Source of the DNA: Priapulus caudatus
Taxonomy: Eukaryota > Priapulida > Priapulimorpha > Priapulimorphida > Priapulidae
Length of the DNA: 64,000 bases
Direction: 5' to 3'
Assembly (NCBI RefSeq): GCF_000485595.1
Contig: NW_014577086.1
Span: forward strand, 718,397 to 782,396
The first letter of the stretch is position 1. Each line of letters opens with the position of its first letter. Positions 1 to 11,035 of this stretch are shown piece by piece. The notes under the pieces are model-generated. The model had not been told where the DNA came from. It did no database searches and worked only from the letters and a program-made list of their open reading frames with translations. A program made the position numbers and the translations under genes.

Positions 1-301
1 CTTTTGTGTGTGCTCAGGAGTTGTGGAATATGTTTATTGAGATTCATGGTGATATTAGTGGTGCATATGTAAAGTAAATGTTGATTCTTTTGTGTGTGCT
101 CAGGAGTTGTGGAATATGTTTATTGAGATTCATGGTGATATTAGTGGTGCATATGTGTAGTGTGTGTTGATTCTTTTGTGTGTGCTCAGGAGTTATGTAA
201 TATGTTTATTGAGATTCACGCTGATCTTAGTGGTGCATATGTGTAGTGTGTGTTGATTCTTTTGTGTGTGCTCAGGAGTTATGTAATATGTTTATTGAGA
301 T
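1..301. repeat. 86-bp tandem repeat, about 3.5 copies, entering from the left edge
   Basis: The phrase CTTTTGTGTGTGCTCAGGAG recurs at positions 1, 87, 173 and 259, an exact 86-bp period. The last copy breaks off near 301. Copies differ by a few substitutions, for example GTGGAATATG against ATGTAATATG. The array is cut by the window edge, so its true length is unknown. No coding function is apparent. Confidence 0.95.
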
Positions 302-1498
302 TATTAATGCTACAAAGACTCAAGTTGCAATACAAACTAGAAACGAGCAGTTGTCGCCAACTACATTAATGCCAAAACGCCGTACTACATTTCACCCCGC
401 CCTAAAAAAGTCGAATGTAATCGGCTTAACCAGTCTCCTGACTGGAAGAAACCTTCCATGAAAATTTGTTACGGCAATGTGCCTTGCTGTACTATCATCG
501 TGATATGTTTGCTTGTAACTGTAACCGCTTAAGTATATAATTGTATCATACTGTTTCTCATAATCGCCACTGCATAACATCATAACTATTATTAACCCTT
601 AACCGTACAATAGCATACTTATAGTAAACCCGCAACCGTAACATTGTCTCATATCGTCATAAATCGTAATTCCGTAAAAAAAATTGCTTGTCTTGCTCTT
701 CGCTTAAAATTACACTGTTCGTTAACACTATACTATAAAATTGACAATAATATCCGTATGTCGAACCGTCACCAATCGCGCAAGATAAAATGTGCAATAG
801 CTAAAAAAAAATGGCGTATAATATTCAAAAGTTACGTACAAACGTTACAATTCGCGTCCGAAATGTTATCGCTTGTGGGTGATATTTTAACTGCGCGGAT
901 CAAAACTTATAAACCGCACACAAAAGTGAAAATTCGCGCAAAAGGTTATAAATTGTATGTAAAAGTTATATTTGTGGCCTGTGGTCTTCGCGTACTGCCG
1001 TACACAACAATAACGTAAGAACCACGTGAGAGGGAAAAAAATGAGAGTAAGAAAAGTTTTAGAAAACAGTTTACATGGAAGAACATTTTATATTCTAAAT
1101 TTAAATGGAAAAATACCCGTTTGTTCATTTCGGTACTACTGCCATAACCCGTTAGTTTGAGGGGAAAGAGGGGAGAAGTTTGTCCAGCTTAACGACGAAA
1201 CCACGATAACCTGCAACTAACAATCCACCTAGCAACCCTCCAAGCAGGCTCCTTCCAACCTACGTGGTTCCGTACTCGGACCCAGGCGGAAGAGTCCCCA
1301 TGGAGTGACGGCCGTGAAGTCGGTTGTGGCAACGGGGCCAACTCCGTCAGACGGGCCTGGAGCATCTGTCGGTGTCATTGTACTCATCGTCTGGATCATA
1401 TGCTCGTAACCAGATATACTACCTCTCTATCAAATAGCTCTGCTCGTCTTGAAATAAAAAATACCTTTTTTTCTCACTTCAGAGAAATTAATGCCTGG
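302..1498. other. No gene seen; scattered CGTAA-like words
   Basis: Open frames here are short and match no family I recognise. Between about 465 and 1020 there are many loosely spaced words of the type CGTAAC and CGTAAA, possibly a decayed form of the array at 1758-1990. No RNA gene or transposon terminus was recognised. Confidence 0.5.
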
Positions 1499-1620
1499 TA
1501 GGCGGTGAAACATACCTACATACATACATACATTCATACATTCAGATAGGCGGTGAAACATACCTACATACATACATACATTCATACATACATTCATACA
1601 TTCAGATAGGCTGTGAAACA
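1499..1620. repeat. Short tandem repeat of CATA/CATTCATA units with a GGCGGTGAAACATACC spacer
   Basis: The spacer GGCGGTGAAACATACC occurs at 1501 and 1549, and a variant (GGCTGTGAAACA) begins at 1609. Between the spacers lie runs of TACATACATACATTCATA. The units are 48 and 60 bp because the CATA run expands between copies. Confidence 0.85.
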
Positions 1621-1757
1621 ACTGTGTCGGCTATCATTATTATAAATTTGTTTCATGTTTCACAAGTATGAACATCAAAATAACATAACAAACACTTTTG
1701 GGAATAAACAGGTAGATGGTGGATGGGCGGGTGGGTGGGTTGGGTGGGTAACTAACT

Positions 1758-1990
1758 CGTACCTATTCGTAACAACACGTAAACAGGTCGCAACTAACAC
1801 GTAAAAGCTTCGATAAATCGTAATATATCCGTAACAATCCGTAAAAGCTCGTAAAATGCCCGTAAGTTGCTCGTAGTTATCCGTGACAACTCTTAACAAA
1901 TCGTGGAATTTTGCCGTAAATACATCGTAATAACTCGCAATAATCCGTAATAAACCGTAATTAGCTCGTAATAACACGTAAATCGCTCGT
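1758..1990. repeat. Degenerate CGTAA minisatellite with about 10.45-bp spacing
   Basis: CpG dinucleotides, mostly inside CGTAA, fall at 1758, 1768, 1778, 1789, 1800, 1811, 1819, 1830, 1840, 1850, 1861, 1872, 1882, 1902, 1915, 1926, 1936, 1946, 1956, 1967, 1977 and 1988. The expected site near 1892 is mutated to CTTAA. The mean step is about 10.45 bp, a mix of 10- and 11-mers, close to the B-DNA helical repeat. The bases between the CGTAA words vary, so only the spacing and the core are held. Confidence 0.85.
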
Positions 1991-2584
1991 AAAAGTGGCC
2001 AAATCGTAAGGATCGGTGTACTTTTACGAATTGTGCGATCCGTAAGGACTCGTAAGAAAAATCCGTGTATGTGAAGGGGGTGTAATTATCAAGGTTATGT
2101 CGGATGTACACATGATTCACGTAAAACGCCGCAAGCAGATGATTACGCCATAACGCAGCGACATTTATCGATCGCTGCGGCTTCTATTAAGATCGTTGTC
2201 TTGTTGCGGGAGAGGAGGTGTCCAATAACTCAGCCCTCGTCACTTTGTTCCAGGGAAATGGCATGTGTTAACGAGACAACTCGGAAGACAAGTAAATGTA
2301 TTAACGGACTCGACAATGAATCGTTTATTCTGTCCCAGACGAAACACGGGGTATGAGGCTACAGATGATGGAAACGAGAGAGTTTGTAAAATATGAGACA
2401 GAAGAGAAGAAAGGAAATCTCTATTGAATGATGACCTGTACGTAAAGTGTTTGAATGTTGTGACTTTGCCTTGATGTTTACATTGTAGGCAGCCCGAAAG
2501 TTGGCATAGGAGTCAGAGTATAGCTAATAAAATATTTCTGACAGCAAAAATGTTTCAAAAATCATCCTCCGCTGGATCCTAGCC

Positions 2585-2933
2585 TGTTCTGCTAGCATCT
2601 ATGACAAATACGACATACGCATATACGCTCTCCTATGACATTATTTGTCATATAAAGATTCTTCCGATGACAAATACTGCTGTATGTGTTGTGCGCATCA
2701 TAGAAGTTTAGGAGCGCTATTATAAACGCAAGCAGTAAATTTCAGCTGTAAAGCGGAACGAAGTTGACTCGCCAATATTTGTCATAGGAAGAATCATTCT
2801 ATGACAAATAGTGTCATAGGAGAGCGTATATGCGTATGTCGTATTTGTCATAGGAAGATTCTTCCTATGACAAATAGTGTCATAGGAGAGCGTATATGCG
2901 TATGTCGTATTTGTCATAGATGCAAGCAGAACA
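2585..2933. mobile_element. Foldback repeat with long inverted termini (TATTTGTCATAG family)
   Basis: The left end begins TGTTCTGCTAGCATC at 2585 and the right end is its near-perfect inverse, finishing at 2933. The inverted arms continue for more than 60 bp through ATGACAAATACGACATACG and the GCTCTCCTATGACA block. The right half holds two direct copies of the arm unit, with a smaller palindrome (AGGAAGATTCTTCCT) between them. A related half-length copy lies at 60985-61115. I see no clear target duplication and no coding capacity. It looks like a non-autonomous DNA element; the superfamily is not assigned. Confidence 0.8.
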
Positions 2934-3211
2934 TGTTGCAGATCCTGCTTTTCGTCACTGTCGCGTAGGGGTATGACGTCGCCTCGTCGTAATCGTAAAT
3001 ACAGAATTCACTCTTGCCCACATCGTCATTTCTGTATGTGCAGGAAACGATGATCCTTATTGGAGCAGTGTCGATATAAGTATGCAAGGTGCATATAGAA
3101 ACGAATTTTTTTTATCATTATACTGGTAACAATGCTACTGAGGAAATCCTACAGGCGAAAAATACGCGTATTACCAAGAAATTGGTACCATTCAAATGGA
3201 AGATTACACAA

Positions 3212-3700
3212 GCAGACTTAGACTTAATTCCTCCCACATTGTTGAGTGCATTGGGCAGCAAGCTTTCGCCATTCTACCCGGTCATGTGCGACGTCTTCCA
3301 CTCTCGATGAGCAAACGTCCTGGGTTTCCAAATCCTTTTCGAACGTTCGCCTCCACGTGAGTTTTGGTCGGCCTCTCTTCCTTCTTCTGTCAGGTTGCCA
3401 TGCAATTGCTATCTTGAGATCACGCTCTGGTGGCATTCTGAGTACGTGTCCTGCGAATTTCATCCTACGGTTCTCTATGTCTTGACTGAGAAGCATTGTT
3501 GCAGTCCTTCGGTAGATTTCTTCGTTTGTGGTGTGATCTCTGTAGCTAACCGTTAGGATCTTCTTCGGGCAGCGTTGTTGGAATGCGTCCAATTTCTTCT
3601 TCATCTTCACGGTCATTTTCCATGTTTCACTGGCATAGAGAGCTACAGGGAGGACTATGGATCGGAGGAGCTTGACTTTTAGCATCTTGGGTATTCCGCC
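3212..3700 (-). pseudogene. C-terminal tail of an RTE-like non-LTR retrotransposon reverse transcriptase
   Basis: A 153-codon minus-strand frame (3224-3685) reads as the C-terminal end of the endonuclease/reverse-transcriptase proteins common in marine invertebrate genomes. Recognisable blocks are KVKLLRSIVLPVALYASETW near residues 3-22, a KKLDAFQQRC-type segment near 31-39, YRDHTTNEEIYRRT near 48-61, GHVLRMPPERD near 79-89, and the basic KRGRPKLTWRRTFEKDL segment near 103-119. These follow the polymerase active site in full-length elements; the catalytic YADD motif and the endonuclease domain are missing. The frame upstream of 3685 meets a stop after a few codons, so this is a 5'-truncated dead copy. 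The family placement is from memory of RTE-type proteins and is moderately certain. Confidence 0.85.
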
Positions 3701-4500
3701 ACTAGATCATATTGGCGGCATTCTTCTGAAAACTGATGCAACTTTACCAATTCGGGAGTTGATGTATTGATTACACAATACGTGCTCTAAAATATCGCAT
3801 GATGATATATCGTATAAACGGGCCAACACACGTTTTCACGTAGCCTACTTTTTTTCGACAACTTGGTATATAACCTCATGACCTGTTTCTCTATAATTTG
3901 TATACATGACTTGCATAGAAGGAAACGAAAATATTACGGTTCGGCGAATCTAAACTCATAACTGTTTCCACCTTCTCTACTATATACCGTCTGTATACTG
4001 CTATACTAGTAGGGGACAGGGCGGGGCACCATAGGAGTGGGGAGACTGCTTTGATCTTGTTATTTTCGACGGTTGCTGTATTTAAATAGTTAAGACTATT
4101 ATGAAAGATCAGCCGTACCAGTTCTTAACGCTGTGTTTGTCCTGGCACTCGATATACATTGTGGCCACGTGGTGATGCCGGTTTGTCGGCTGGATCTCAA
4201 TAAATATGCACAATGCTCTATCAAGAGGTGCAGTATAACCTTCGCCGACCTTCGTACTCGCATAGCATCAAGCATACACTACTAGTTCAATTTTAATAAA
4301 CAAACTCTTACTAGTTATCGATTACCGGTTTTCGCATGAGCTTCAATTTACACGAATTTAGGATGCTATTAGTCGCTAAGCCTTCGTGACATCAAGCATG
4401 AAATAAGACGAAAATTTTCGGTGTTTACAATTAATCATCGACGGGAGTTACGAGCACAGCATACGCTGGGGATTTAGCACGCTTACATGCGCACTGGCAT
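3701..4500. other. No gene or repeat recognised
   Basis: Unique-looking, AT-leaning sequence. No open frame with recognisable similarity, no tandem array and no transposon terminus was seen. Confidence 0.5.
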
Positions 4501-4514
4501 CTATGCGAGAACAA

Positions 4515-4705
4515 CCTATATGCACACGCACGCGTGCACGCACACACGCCCGCACGCGCACGCGCGCTCGCCCACGCGCGCTCGCCTACACGCTCACGAA
4601 CTATACGCAAATCCCCATATATGAACGACACCCAACGCGCGCACACGCACACGCACACGCACACGCACACGCACACGCACACGCACACGCGCACGCACAC
4701 AAACG
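4515..4705. repeat. (ACACGC)n and CA/CG-rich microsatellite
   Basis: Alternating purine-pyrimidine sequence dominated by ACGCAC units, with a clean (ACACGC)n core at about 4640-4690. Open frames on both strands here are repeat translations. Confidence 0.95.
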
Positions 4706-4749
4706 TACACACAGAAACTCACGCCATCCTACCCACGCCCACCCCTAAA

Positions 4750-5581
4750 GCTAAAATACGTACCGAGCACCATCTCGATACCCACCGCCCCAACCCCATC
4801 TCCTCTTCCATTATCGACACTCTTCCACTGTACTACTAAAAATCACTATACACGCCAAACCCTCACACCTCCTACAACTTCAACAAGAAGCCGACATCTC
4901 AGCTCCACACCACATTTATCATCGTCACGTTTCCTGTCCACCCAAATCGACATCCAGCATCTCCATGCAATCCGTTTTTCTATACGTACAATCTGCGACG
5001 ACGCATTTTATTCTAGACAAGGTAACAGACGCACATCTCATCTCGCGTGTCAAATATTTCTCTGAGCTCCTCAAGCATGGTGAATATCTCAGGAAGTTAT
5101 TGAGCGAAGAAATCTCTTGTGAATGCTCACATCCGGCGGAAATTCACTCACACGTGTCATACGCTGCATGGCCTCTCACAACTTCTTATCGATTATTAAA
5201 CGGCGCTATACGCTGATGAAGCAACGCGATTACGCGAACGTAATTATGCTGCGATACTTATTTAGTAGGTGTTAATGAATTTACTCAGCTCATAACATAC
5301 ACGTAACCCTCGACACTGTCGGATAGCCTCTTCATCGATATTATATTACGTTGTGATTTCATTTATATGTCCGGTTCATTATGATCATAGCTGTTTACGG
5401 TAAAGTGGCACGAGCACGTTCAAGTATCAGCGGCACCGAAGGAGTGCCGATCATTATATAAAACACTTTTCGCTCTATATATTTTTAACGTAACTACAAG
5501 CTCAATGATTTAAGCCGCTATCTGTTTAAGAGATATCCGTTCACGTTTCTTAAGCTTTAAACGCGGTTTGCGCGGATGTAG
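4750..5581. other. No gene recognised
   Basis: The only open frame of note (83 codons, 4965-5216) has no recognisable domain, and no splice context supports it. Nothing else was identified. Confidence 0.45.
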
Positions 5582-5739
5582 GCCTACAGGGGCGGATCAG
5601 AGGGGGTGCAGGGGTGCCCCCCCGCCCCCCCCTAAAATTTTGAGTTGCCCGGGACCTCTTTTCTGAAATTTTTTTCTCCAACTTTTAAAAAATAAGTATA
5701 GTTATTAGCAGAAGAAATACTGAAACTCAACGTTGGATC

Positions 5740-7060
5740 CGTTTTACGCCGCGCAGACTCCCACTATTCTTTTACGGGGGGAACCGGGGCCGCGGGGGCG
5801 GGCCGCCGCCCCGCACTTGTTTTTGGCGGGACAGATCGCCGCAGGCTCGCGCCACCGTATGATATAGGCATTTGGCTTCATACCGCCACTCGGTACCCCA
5901 CCCCCCCCACACTCCCTGGGTACACCATGCGCAGGGCGTACGCGAGGGGGGCAGCAGGGCGCAAGTTGCGCCAGGCTCGCGAACGTCACGCACACGCGCG
6001 CGCTCTGCCGACCCCTAGAGCATCTTTCAGAGCTATGACGCTTTTAATGGGACAATAACATGTACATTTTAGACTGAAATAGTGTGGCAAAAGGATTCCT
6101 AAACTCCATCAATAGAATACTTACCACCTCTTCCACTCCACCAACTGCTGAATGCAAACTCTTAGGGCGCAGGGGGGCACTCGGGCGAGCTACTTCTTGC
6201 CCCCCTAACGAAATTCCTTTCTGCGTAGGTCTGTTGGAAACATTCGCGTTAAACAGAGAGAATTGCTCCGACTGTGATTGTCTGAGATAAGAAATAGACC
6301 CCCCCCGCCCACCCTCTTTCATTTTTGAGGATAATATAGAATTCGTCGAGCGTTTATTGTTCTACGGTCTAGCGAAGGTGCCATATTGCTAATTAATTAT
6401 GACCTAATGCGCGCTTTACATTTAGTCAAAATTCCAGGAGATGTAGGCTAGGAATGATGTTATCATAAGCTAGAATTTATAGAAATGTAATCAAATCGTT
6501 CGCTCCATATGATAGTTAGTACAGCCTTCCTACACGTACCTCATAGCCCTCACGCCCGTTGCGGGGAGAGTGAGGCGCAGGGTCTTTTTCATCCTCTTCA
6601 TTATATCTTGGTTCGTAGCTCTAATCCCCTCCTCTGCTTGTTAGACGGCCCCCCATGTCTGGACACCATAACCCCCTCCTAATTTGCTCTCCATAATTTC
6701 ATTCTGAATAGTCTTCGACTGCTCTACTCCTTTGGCATTTTTTCTTACTTAAAACGCTACTTAGTACGTATCTCATTACTATCTTCTGCTCTGGCAAGCC
6801 TCTCCTTGGTCTAATTTGCGTAAAGTAAGCTCCTACTGGCACACGGGGCGCTGATACCGCGCGGCGTGGAGCGCGGGCTCCCCCGGGCCGCTCCGGAACC
6901 CCCCCCCCCCCCACCTGCCCCGGAGCAAACGCATACTGATTTCAGATGCGGTCTATGTCAAATTTTTGTAGGGGAGGGCCCACGACCCCCTGCGCAGTGC
7001 TCCCCCCCCCCCCCCCCCCCCCCCTCAGCCCCCCCCAAGTCTTGGGTTACCGGTTCCGGG
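5740..7060. other. GC-rich internal region with polyC runs; no gene
   Basis: The region contains several polyC or C-rich runs (about 5900, 6300, 6900 and 7002-7024) and frames that exist only because stop codons are rare in GC-rich DNA. A partial internal motif (AGGGCGCAGGGGGGCAC near 6166) resembles eroded transposon ends of the same style as the outer termini. Confidence 0.5.
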
Positions 7061-7224
7061 CACCCCTCTCCTGGTATACTCTCCGTCACGCCCTCGTAGA
7101 CAGGTATACTCGGAGTTAATGTTGTCAGTAAGCGAATATATTCAGTCATTGGAAATTCAAGTTCAGTTCGAAGTTGTTAATAGTACTCTATAAAAGAGGA
7201 AAGCATTAAATCTAGGCTTCTACG

Positions 7225-7965
7225 GACATCACCCCCGAAACTCGCCCCCGGAACATTACCCCCCCCCGAACAACTTACGGCCCCCCCGCCCCCCCCCGCA
7301 CAATTACCCACCCATGACATCTCTCTCAAGCCCCGCCACTCCATGCCCCACTTCACCCCCCCCCGGACAACTTAACCCCCCCCCCCCCGCCGCCAGCATC
7401 TTACCCCCCGGCACAATTAACACCCCCCCCCGGCGGACATTCAACCTCGGCCACACTCCACCACCCCCCCCCGGCCCATTTCGCCCCCCCCGGACAATCT
7501 CCCCCCCCCCGAGACGGAATTTACCCCGGAAATTACCCCCGGGATATTATACCGCCCCAGAAACCCGACCCACCACATTACCGCCCCCCCCCGCGACATT
7601 TACCCCCACCCCCCGCCCCACATCCCCCGGAATCACCCCCCCCCCCGCGGACATCTTACCCCCCGCGACAATTACCCCGGACTTTCACCCCCCTACGCCC
7701 CCGGACATTACCACGACTCCTCTCGCCCCCCATCGCCTTCACGCCCTCGAGACAATACACCCCGCGGATCTTTCACCCCACCGGACAGTTACCGCCGACA
7801 TTTACCCACCGACAATTACCCTCCGCGAACTTTACACCCCGCGCGCCACTTACCCCCCCCCCCGGGACATCTTAACACCCCCCGCCGCCAGGCCGCCCCC
7901 CCGCGACCTGCCAATTACCCCGCCCCCGCGACATTTAACCCTCACCCCTCCTCGGTGTTTAACTC
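7225..7965. repeat. C-rich minisatellite, unit close to GACAATTACCCCCC (left arm)
   Basis: The words GACAATTACCCCC, GACATTTACCCCC and GACATCTTACCCCCC repeat irregularly through this span. It is the inverse of the G-rich array at 9488-10035. Unit length varies because the C run expands. The 289-codon frame across it (Pro/Thr-rich) is a by-product of the repeat. Confidence 0.85.
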
Positions 7966-7989
7966 CTCTACTACTGCTCCTGAACGTCT

Positions 7990-8400
7990 CGCCTACCGGC
8001 AGACCAGGTCAGGAGGAGGAAGAAGGTGGTGGAGGGAGGAGGGGGAGAAGGTGGGGCAGGCTGGTGGAGGAGGGAGAGAGCGAGAGGAGCGCCAGCCCAG
8101 GAGCCGTGGAGGAGGGGAAGCGAGGTGGCCCCAGCGAGCGCAGGCGGGCGCCGCACCGTGGGCAGAAGTGGTGGAGGACCTGAGCGAGCCCGGGGGTAGA
8201 CAGGTGGAGGCCCAGGAGCGAGGAGGGGGAGAACCGGTGGAGGACACGACAGACAAGGAGGAGAGGCGGAACGCAGCGCGGCGCGCCACCCCACGGAGGA
8301 CGACAGAGCAGGGCCCACGGAGGAGAGAGGTAAATACCGCCCAGGAAGGAGGAAGGAGGAGGAGGAGGCCCCCAGGCCCCAGGAGGCGAGGAGGACGCAT
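7990..8400. repeat. Purine-rich (GGAGGA) tract
   Basis: The plus strand is dominated by AGGAGGAGG and GGAGAAGG words. It follows the C-rich minisatellite in the same order in which, read on the other strand, the 8585-9465 tract follows the G-rich minisatellite. The two are therefore corresponding parts of an inverted duplication. Confidence 0.8.
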
Positions 8401-8584
8401 GACGGCCTGGCCCCAGGAGCCACCCGGCCCCCACGAGCCCCCCCCCCCCCCCCACACGCGCAACCCCCAAAAAGGAAGCACCACGAAGGAGCCCCAGCCC
8501 GCGAAGGAGGAGGTGGCCGCCGCCCCGCCCACCCCAACCCCCCCCCCGGCCGCCCGACCTAGCCCCGCGGGGACGTCACGCGGG

Positions 8585-9465
8585 ACGGCAGAACATCCCC
8601 TCACCTCCTCTCCTCACCCCCCTCATCCCACTCCCCCCGCCGCCTCCTCCTCCTCCTGCGCCTTCCTCCTCGCCCTCTCCCTCCCGCCACACCCAGTTCC
8701 TCCCCCTCCTCTGCCACCCCCCCAACCTCGAGGACCGCATCCCCCGCCCGGCTAACCCTCTCTCCCCCTCCCCTCCCCTCCTGCCCCCCCCCCCCCTCTC
8801 CCTCCCCCTCCCATCCCCCCACCACTCCTCACGCCACGTTTATCCTCTCTCCACCTCCTCCCTCTCCTCTCACTCCTTCCCCCTCCTCCCCTCCCCCCCC
8901 CCCTCCTTCTCCACTCTTCTCTCCTTCCTCCCTCCTCCTCCCCAACTCTCCCGCACGTTCTCCTCTTCTCTCCTGCTCCTCCTCCTCCCAGGCTTCCCCT
9001 CGCTCCTCCAGCCCCTGGCCCCTCCGCTCAGCTTCTCTCCCGTGCTCTCCGTCCCACCCTCTCCTCCCTCCCGCCCCTTGCTCGCCCCCTTCTCACGCAG
9101 GTTATCCGACCTCCTCCTCTCACGTCCTTTCCTCCGCTCCTCTCCTCTCTGTCCTCCTCTCCTCCACTCCCTGCCTCCCTCTCTTCCTCCTCTCCTCATC
9201 CCCTGCCATCTCCTCCTCTCTTTACCTTCCACCTTCTCCCCCATGTCCGTTCTTCTCCACTTCTCCCGTCCTCCTCCCCTCCACGCCCCACGTTCTCCCC
9301 CCTTCTCCCGTTCCCTGCCTCCCTCCCACCTGCTCTCTCCTTCCTCCTCCTCCCACCCTCCCTCTCCTCCCTCTCCCTCCTCGCCACCATCTCTCTCCCT
9401 TCTCCCCCCCTCCTCCTCCACCCCTTCTTCCTCCCGTCGACTCCTGCTGTATCAGCTGTTTCAAC
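8585..9465. repeat. Pyrimidine-rich (CTCCTC/CCCTCC) tract
   Basis: The plus strand is almost entirely C and T over about 880 bp, with words such as CTCCTCCTC and CCTCTCTCC. Long open frames on both strands (Ser/Pro/Leu-rich forward, Arg/Gly/Glu-rich reverse) are translations of this bias. Such polypurine-polypyrimidine DNA can form triplex structures. Confidence 0.9.
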
Positions 9466-9487
9466 AATAATAATGAACAGGAAGTGA

Positions 9488-10035
9488 GTAAATGTCCGGA
9501 GGGTAATTGTCCGGGGTAAATGTCGGGGGTATTGTCCGTGGGGGTAATATGTCCGGGGGTAAATGTCGGGGAGGTAAATGTCCGGGGTTTGCGTCCGGGG
9601 TAATTGTCCGGGGGTAATTGTCGGCGGGGGTAAATAGTGCAGGGGGTAATTGTCGCGTGGGGTAACATGCGGGGGGTAAATGTGCGGGGGTAATTGTCGC
9701 GGGGGGGTAATTGTCCGGGGGTAATTGTCGCAGGGGTGATTGTCGGCGGGCGGCGTGAATGGATGGGGGGTAGATTGTCGCGGGGAGTAAATGTCCGGGG
9801 ATAATTGTCGCGGGCGGTAATTGTGCGGGGGGTAATGTGCGCGGGGGTAAATGCATGGGGTTATATTGTCGCGGTGGGTAATTGTCGCGGGGGTAAATGT
9901 CGGGGGCGTATTGTCGGGGTATTGTCCGGGGGGTGATGTGTCCGGGGGTAAATGTAGGGGGGTAATTGTCCGGGGGTAATTGTCCGGGGGTAATTGTCCG
10001 GGTGGTGATTGTCCGGGGGGTATTTGTCCTGACAC
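9488..10035. repeat. G-rich minisatellite, 14-bp unit CCGGGGGTAATTGT (right arm)
   Basis: The 14-bp spacing is clean near 9961-10010, where CCGGGGGTAATTGT repeats. Variants have TAAATGT or TGATGT in place of TAATTGT. It is the reverse complement of the 7225-7965 repeat. Runs of four to seven G every 10-15 bases make the plus strand a candidate for G-quadruplexes. Confidence 0.9.
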
Positions 10036-10461
10036 CATAAATTAGTACATGTAATGATTTTAATTTTCTTTTTCGCATTTCTAATTTCATATCGCAGTTT
10101 GATTTCATCGGGTACTAGTATTTTGTCGCTTTGATGGCAGTTAATTTCAAGCAAGTTGATGGTTTTTGTGGCTTTGTGGATTTTGCCTTGTACTGGAATT
10201 GTCTGTTTCATTGCTATGATAAGACTTGAAGTACAAAAATTTCGCCTCATATGCTCTGAAAATGCATAAAAAGGAGCCTGATTTTTAAAAATTTTCTGAA
10301 GGAGGCCCCCTCGACCCCCCACCGGTTCCTTCGCACCTGCGGTTCTCGCGCACGAAGCGGCTGCGCCGCCGCCGCTTCAGTTGCCCCTAACAAAATCTCA
10401 AAGTGCCCTTTCCCACCTGCACCCCCCCCCTAGACAAAATCCTGCATCCGCCCCTGGCCTA

Positions 10462-10930
10462 CTTATTACCTTGAATGACGTGCTCCCGATTGTGGTTAGC
10501 TAGATTCATGGTTGTTTTCACGCGGTGAGGCAGACGAGGATAGACTTGCAAGTGTAACAGGTCTGCTTGCTGCAACAAGGCTCGCTCTGATTAGTGGAAA
10601 TTGGATCGAATTAGGTCAAGGGTTAATTGCCAAGTAGGCGTCTAATTACGTGTGCGTAACAGCACGAGTCACCTTCACACGTTTAATTTAGTAATTTGGG
10701 GATCGCTGCCTTGTCCATGTATTGTAACTAATACGGTTGTTGTCTGAAAGGTGATCAGGCATATTATTATCACTAGGCTCTGGGCTCCTTATACGTCTTC
10801 TCGTGCCACTAAGGGCAGCCAAATGCACCCGTAATTAAGTGGTACACGTTGATGTCGAAGAAGCCAATGAAAGCAGTTTCAATTAAGAGACGCCATTTTT
10901 GTGTCCGGTTACACGTGCACTAAAGAACGA
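10462..10930. other. No gene or repeat recognised
   Basis: AT-leaning sequence between two transposon insertions. No recognisable open frame or array. Confidence 0.5.
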
Positions 10931-10939
10931 ACCTCTATG

Positions 10940-11035
10940 CAGGGTCGTAGGCTGAGCAAATTCTTAGGGGGGACAAATTTCCCCTTGCCCCCCCCCTCCC
11001 CACCACCACACCCCACCCCAGAAGCTACGGCTCTG
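10940..11035. mobile_element. 96-bp MITE, CAGGGCCGTAG family, TSD CTATG
   Basis: It starts CAGGGTCGTAGGCTGAGCAA at 10940 and ends AGCTACGGCTCTG at 11035, and is flanked by CTATG at 10935-10939 and 11036-11040. This is the shortest complete copy in the window; the interior is mostly a C run. Related copies are at 18990, 36064 and 41590. Confidence 0.85.

Larger units (their letters stand above)
5587..10456. mobile_element. Candidate 4.87-kb composite TIR element with 5-bp target duplication
   Basis: The left end starts CAGGGGCGGAT at 5587 and the right end finishes ATCCGCCCCTG at 10456, an exact 11-bp inverted match. It is flanked by GCCTA at 5582-5586 and again at 10457-10461. The same 5-bp duplication size is seen on the CAGGGCCGTAG elements in this window, which supports a genuine insertion. 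Inside are C-rich and G-rich minisatellite arms in opposite orientation (7225-7965 and 9488-10035) and purine/pyrimidine tracts. No transposase frame is visible. A CAGGG start recalls hAT-type termini, but the superfamily is not proven. The element could also be a nest of several insertions. Confidence 0.6.

Noticed and set aside
1-301. CRISPR-like array
   Set aside because: The 86-bp units are contiguous tandem copies without unique spacers, and the genome is eukaryotic.
2720-2917. 65-codon frame with an internal MTNTTYAYTLSYDTICHR repeat
   Set aside because: It is the translation of the duplicated arm of the foldback element.
7314-8755. Long Pro/Thr-rich and Arg/Gly-rich open frames
   Set aside because: They follow the C-rich minisatellite and purine tract exactly, occur on both strands at once, and have no domain or splice context.
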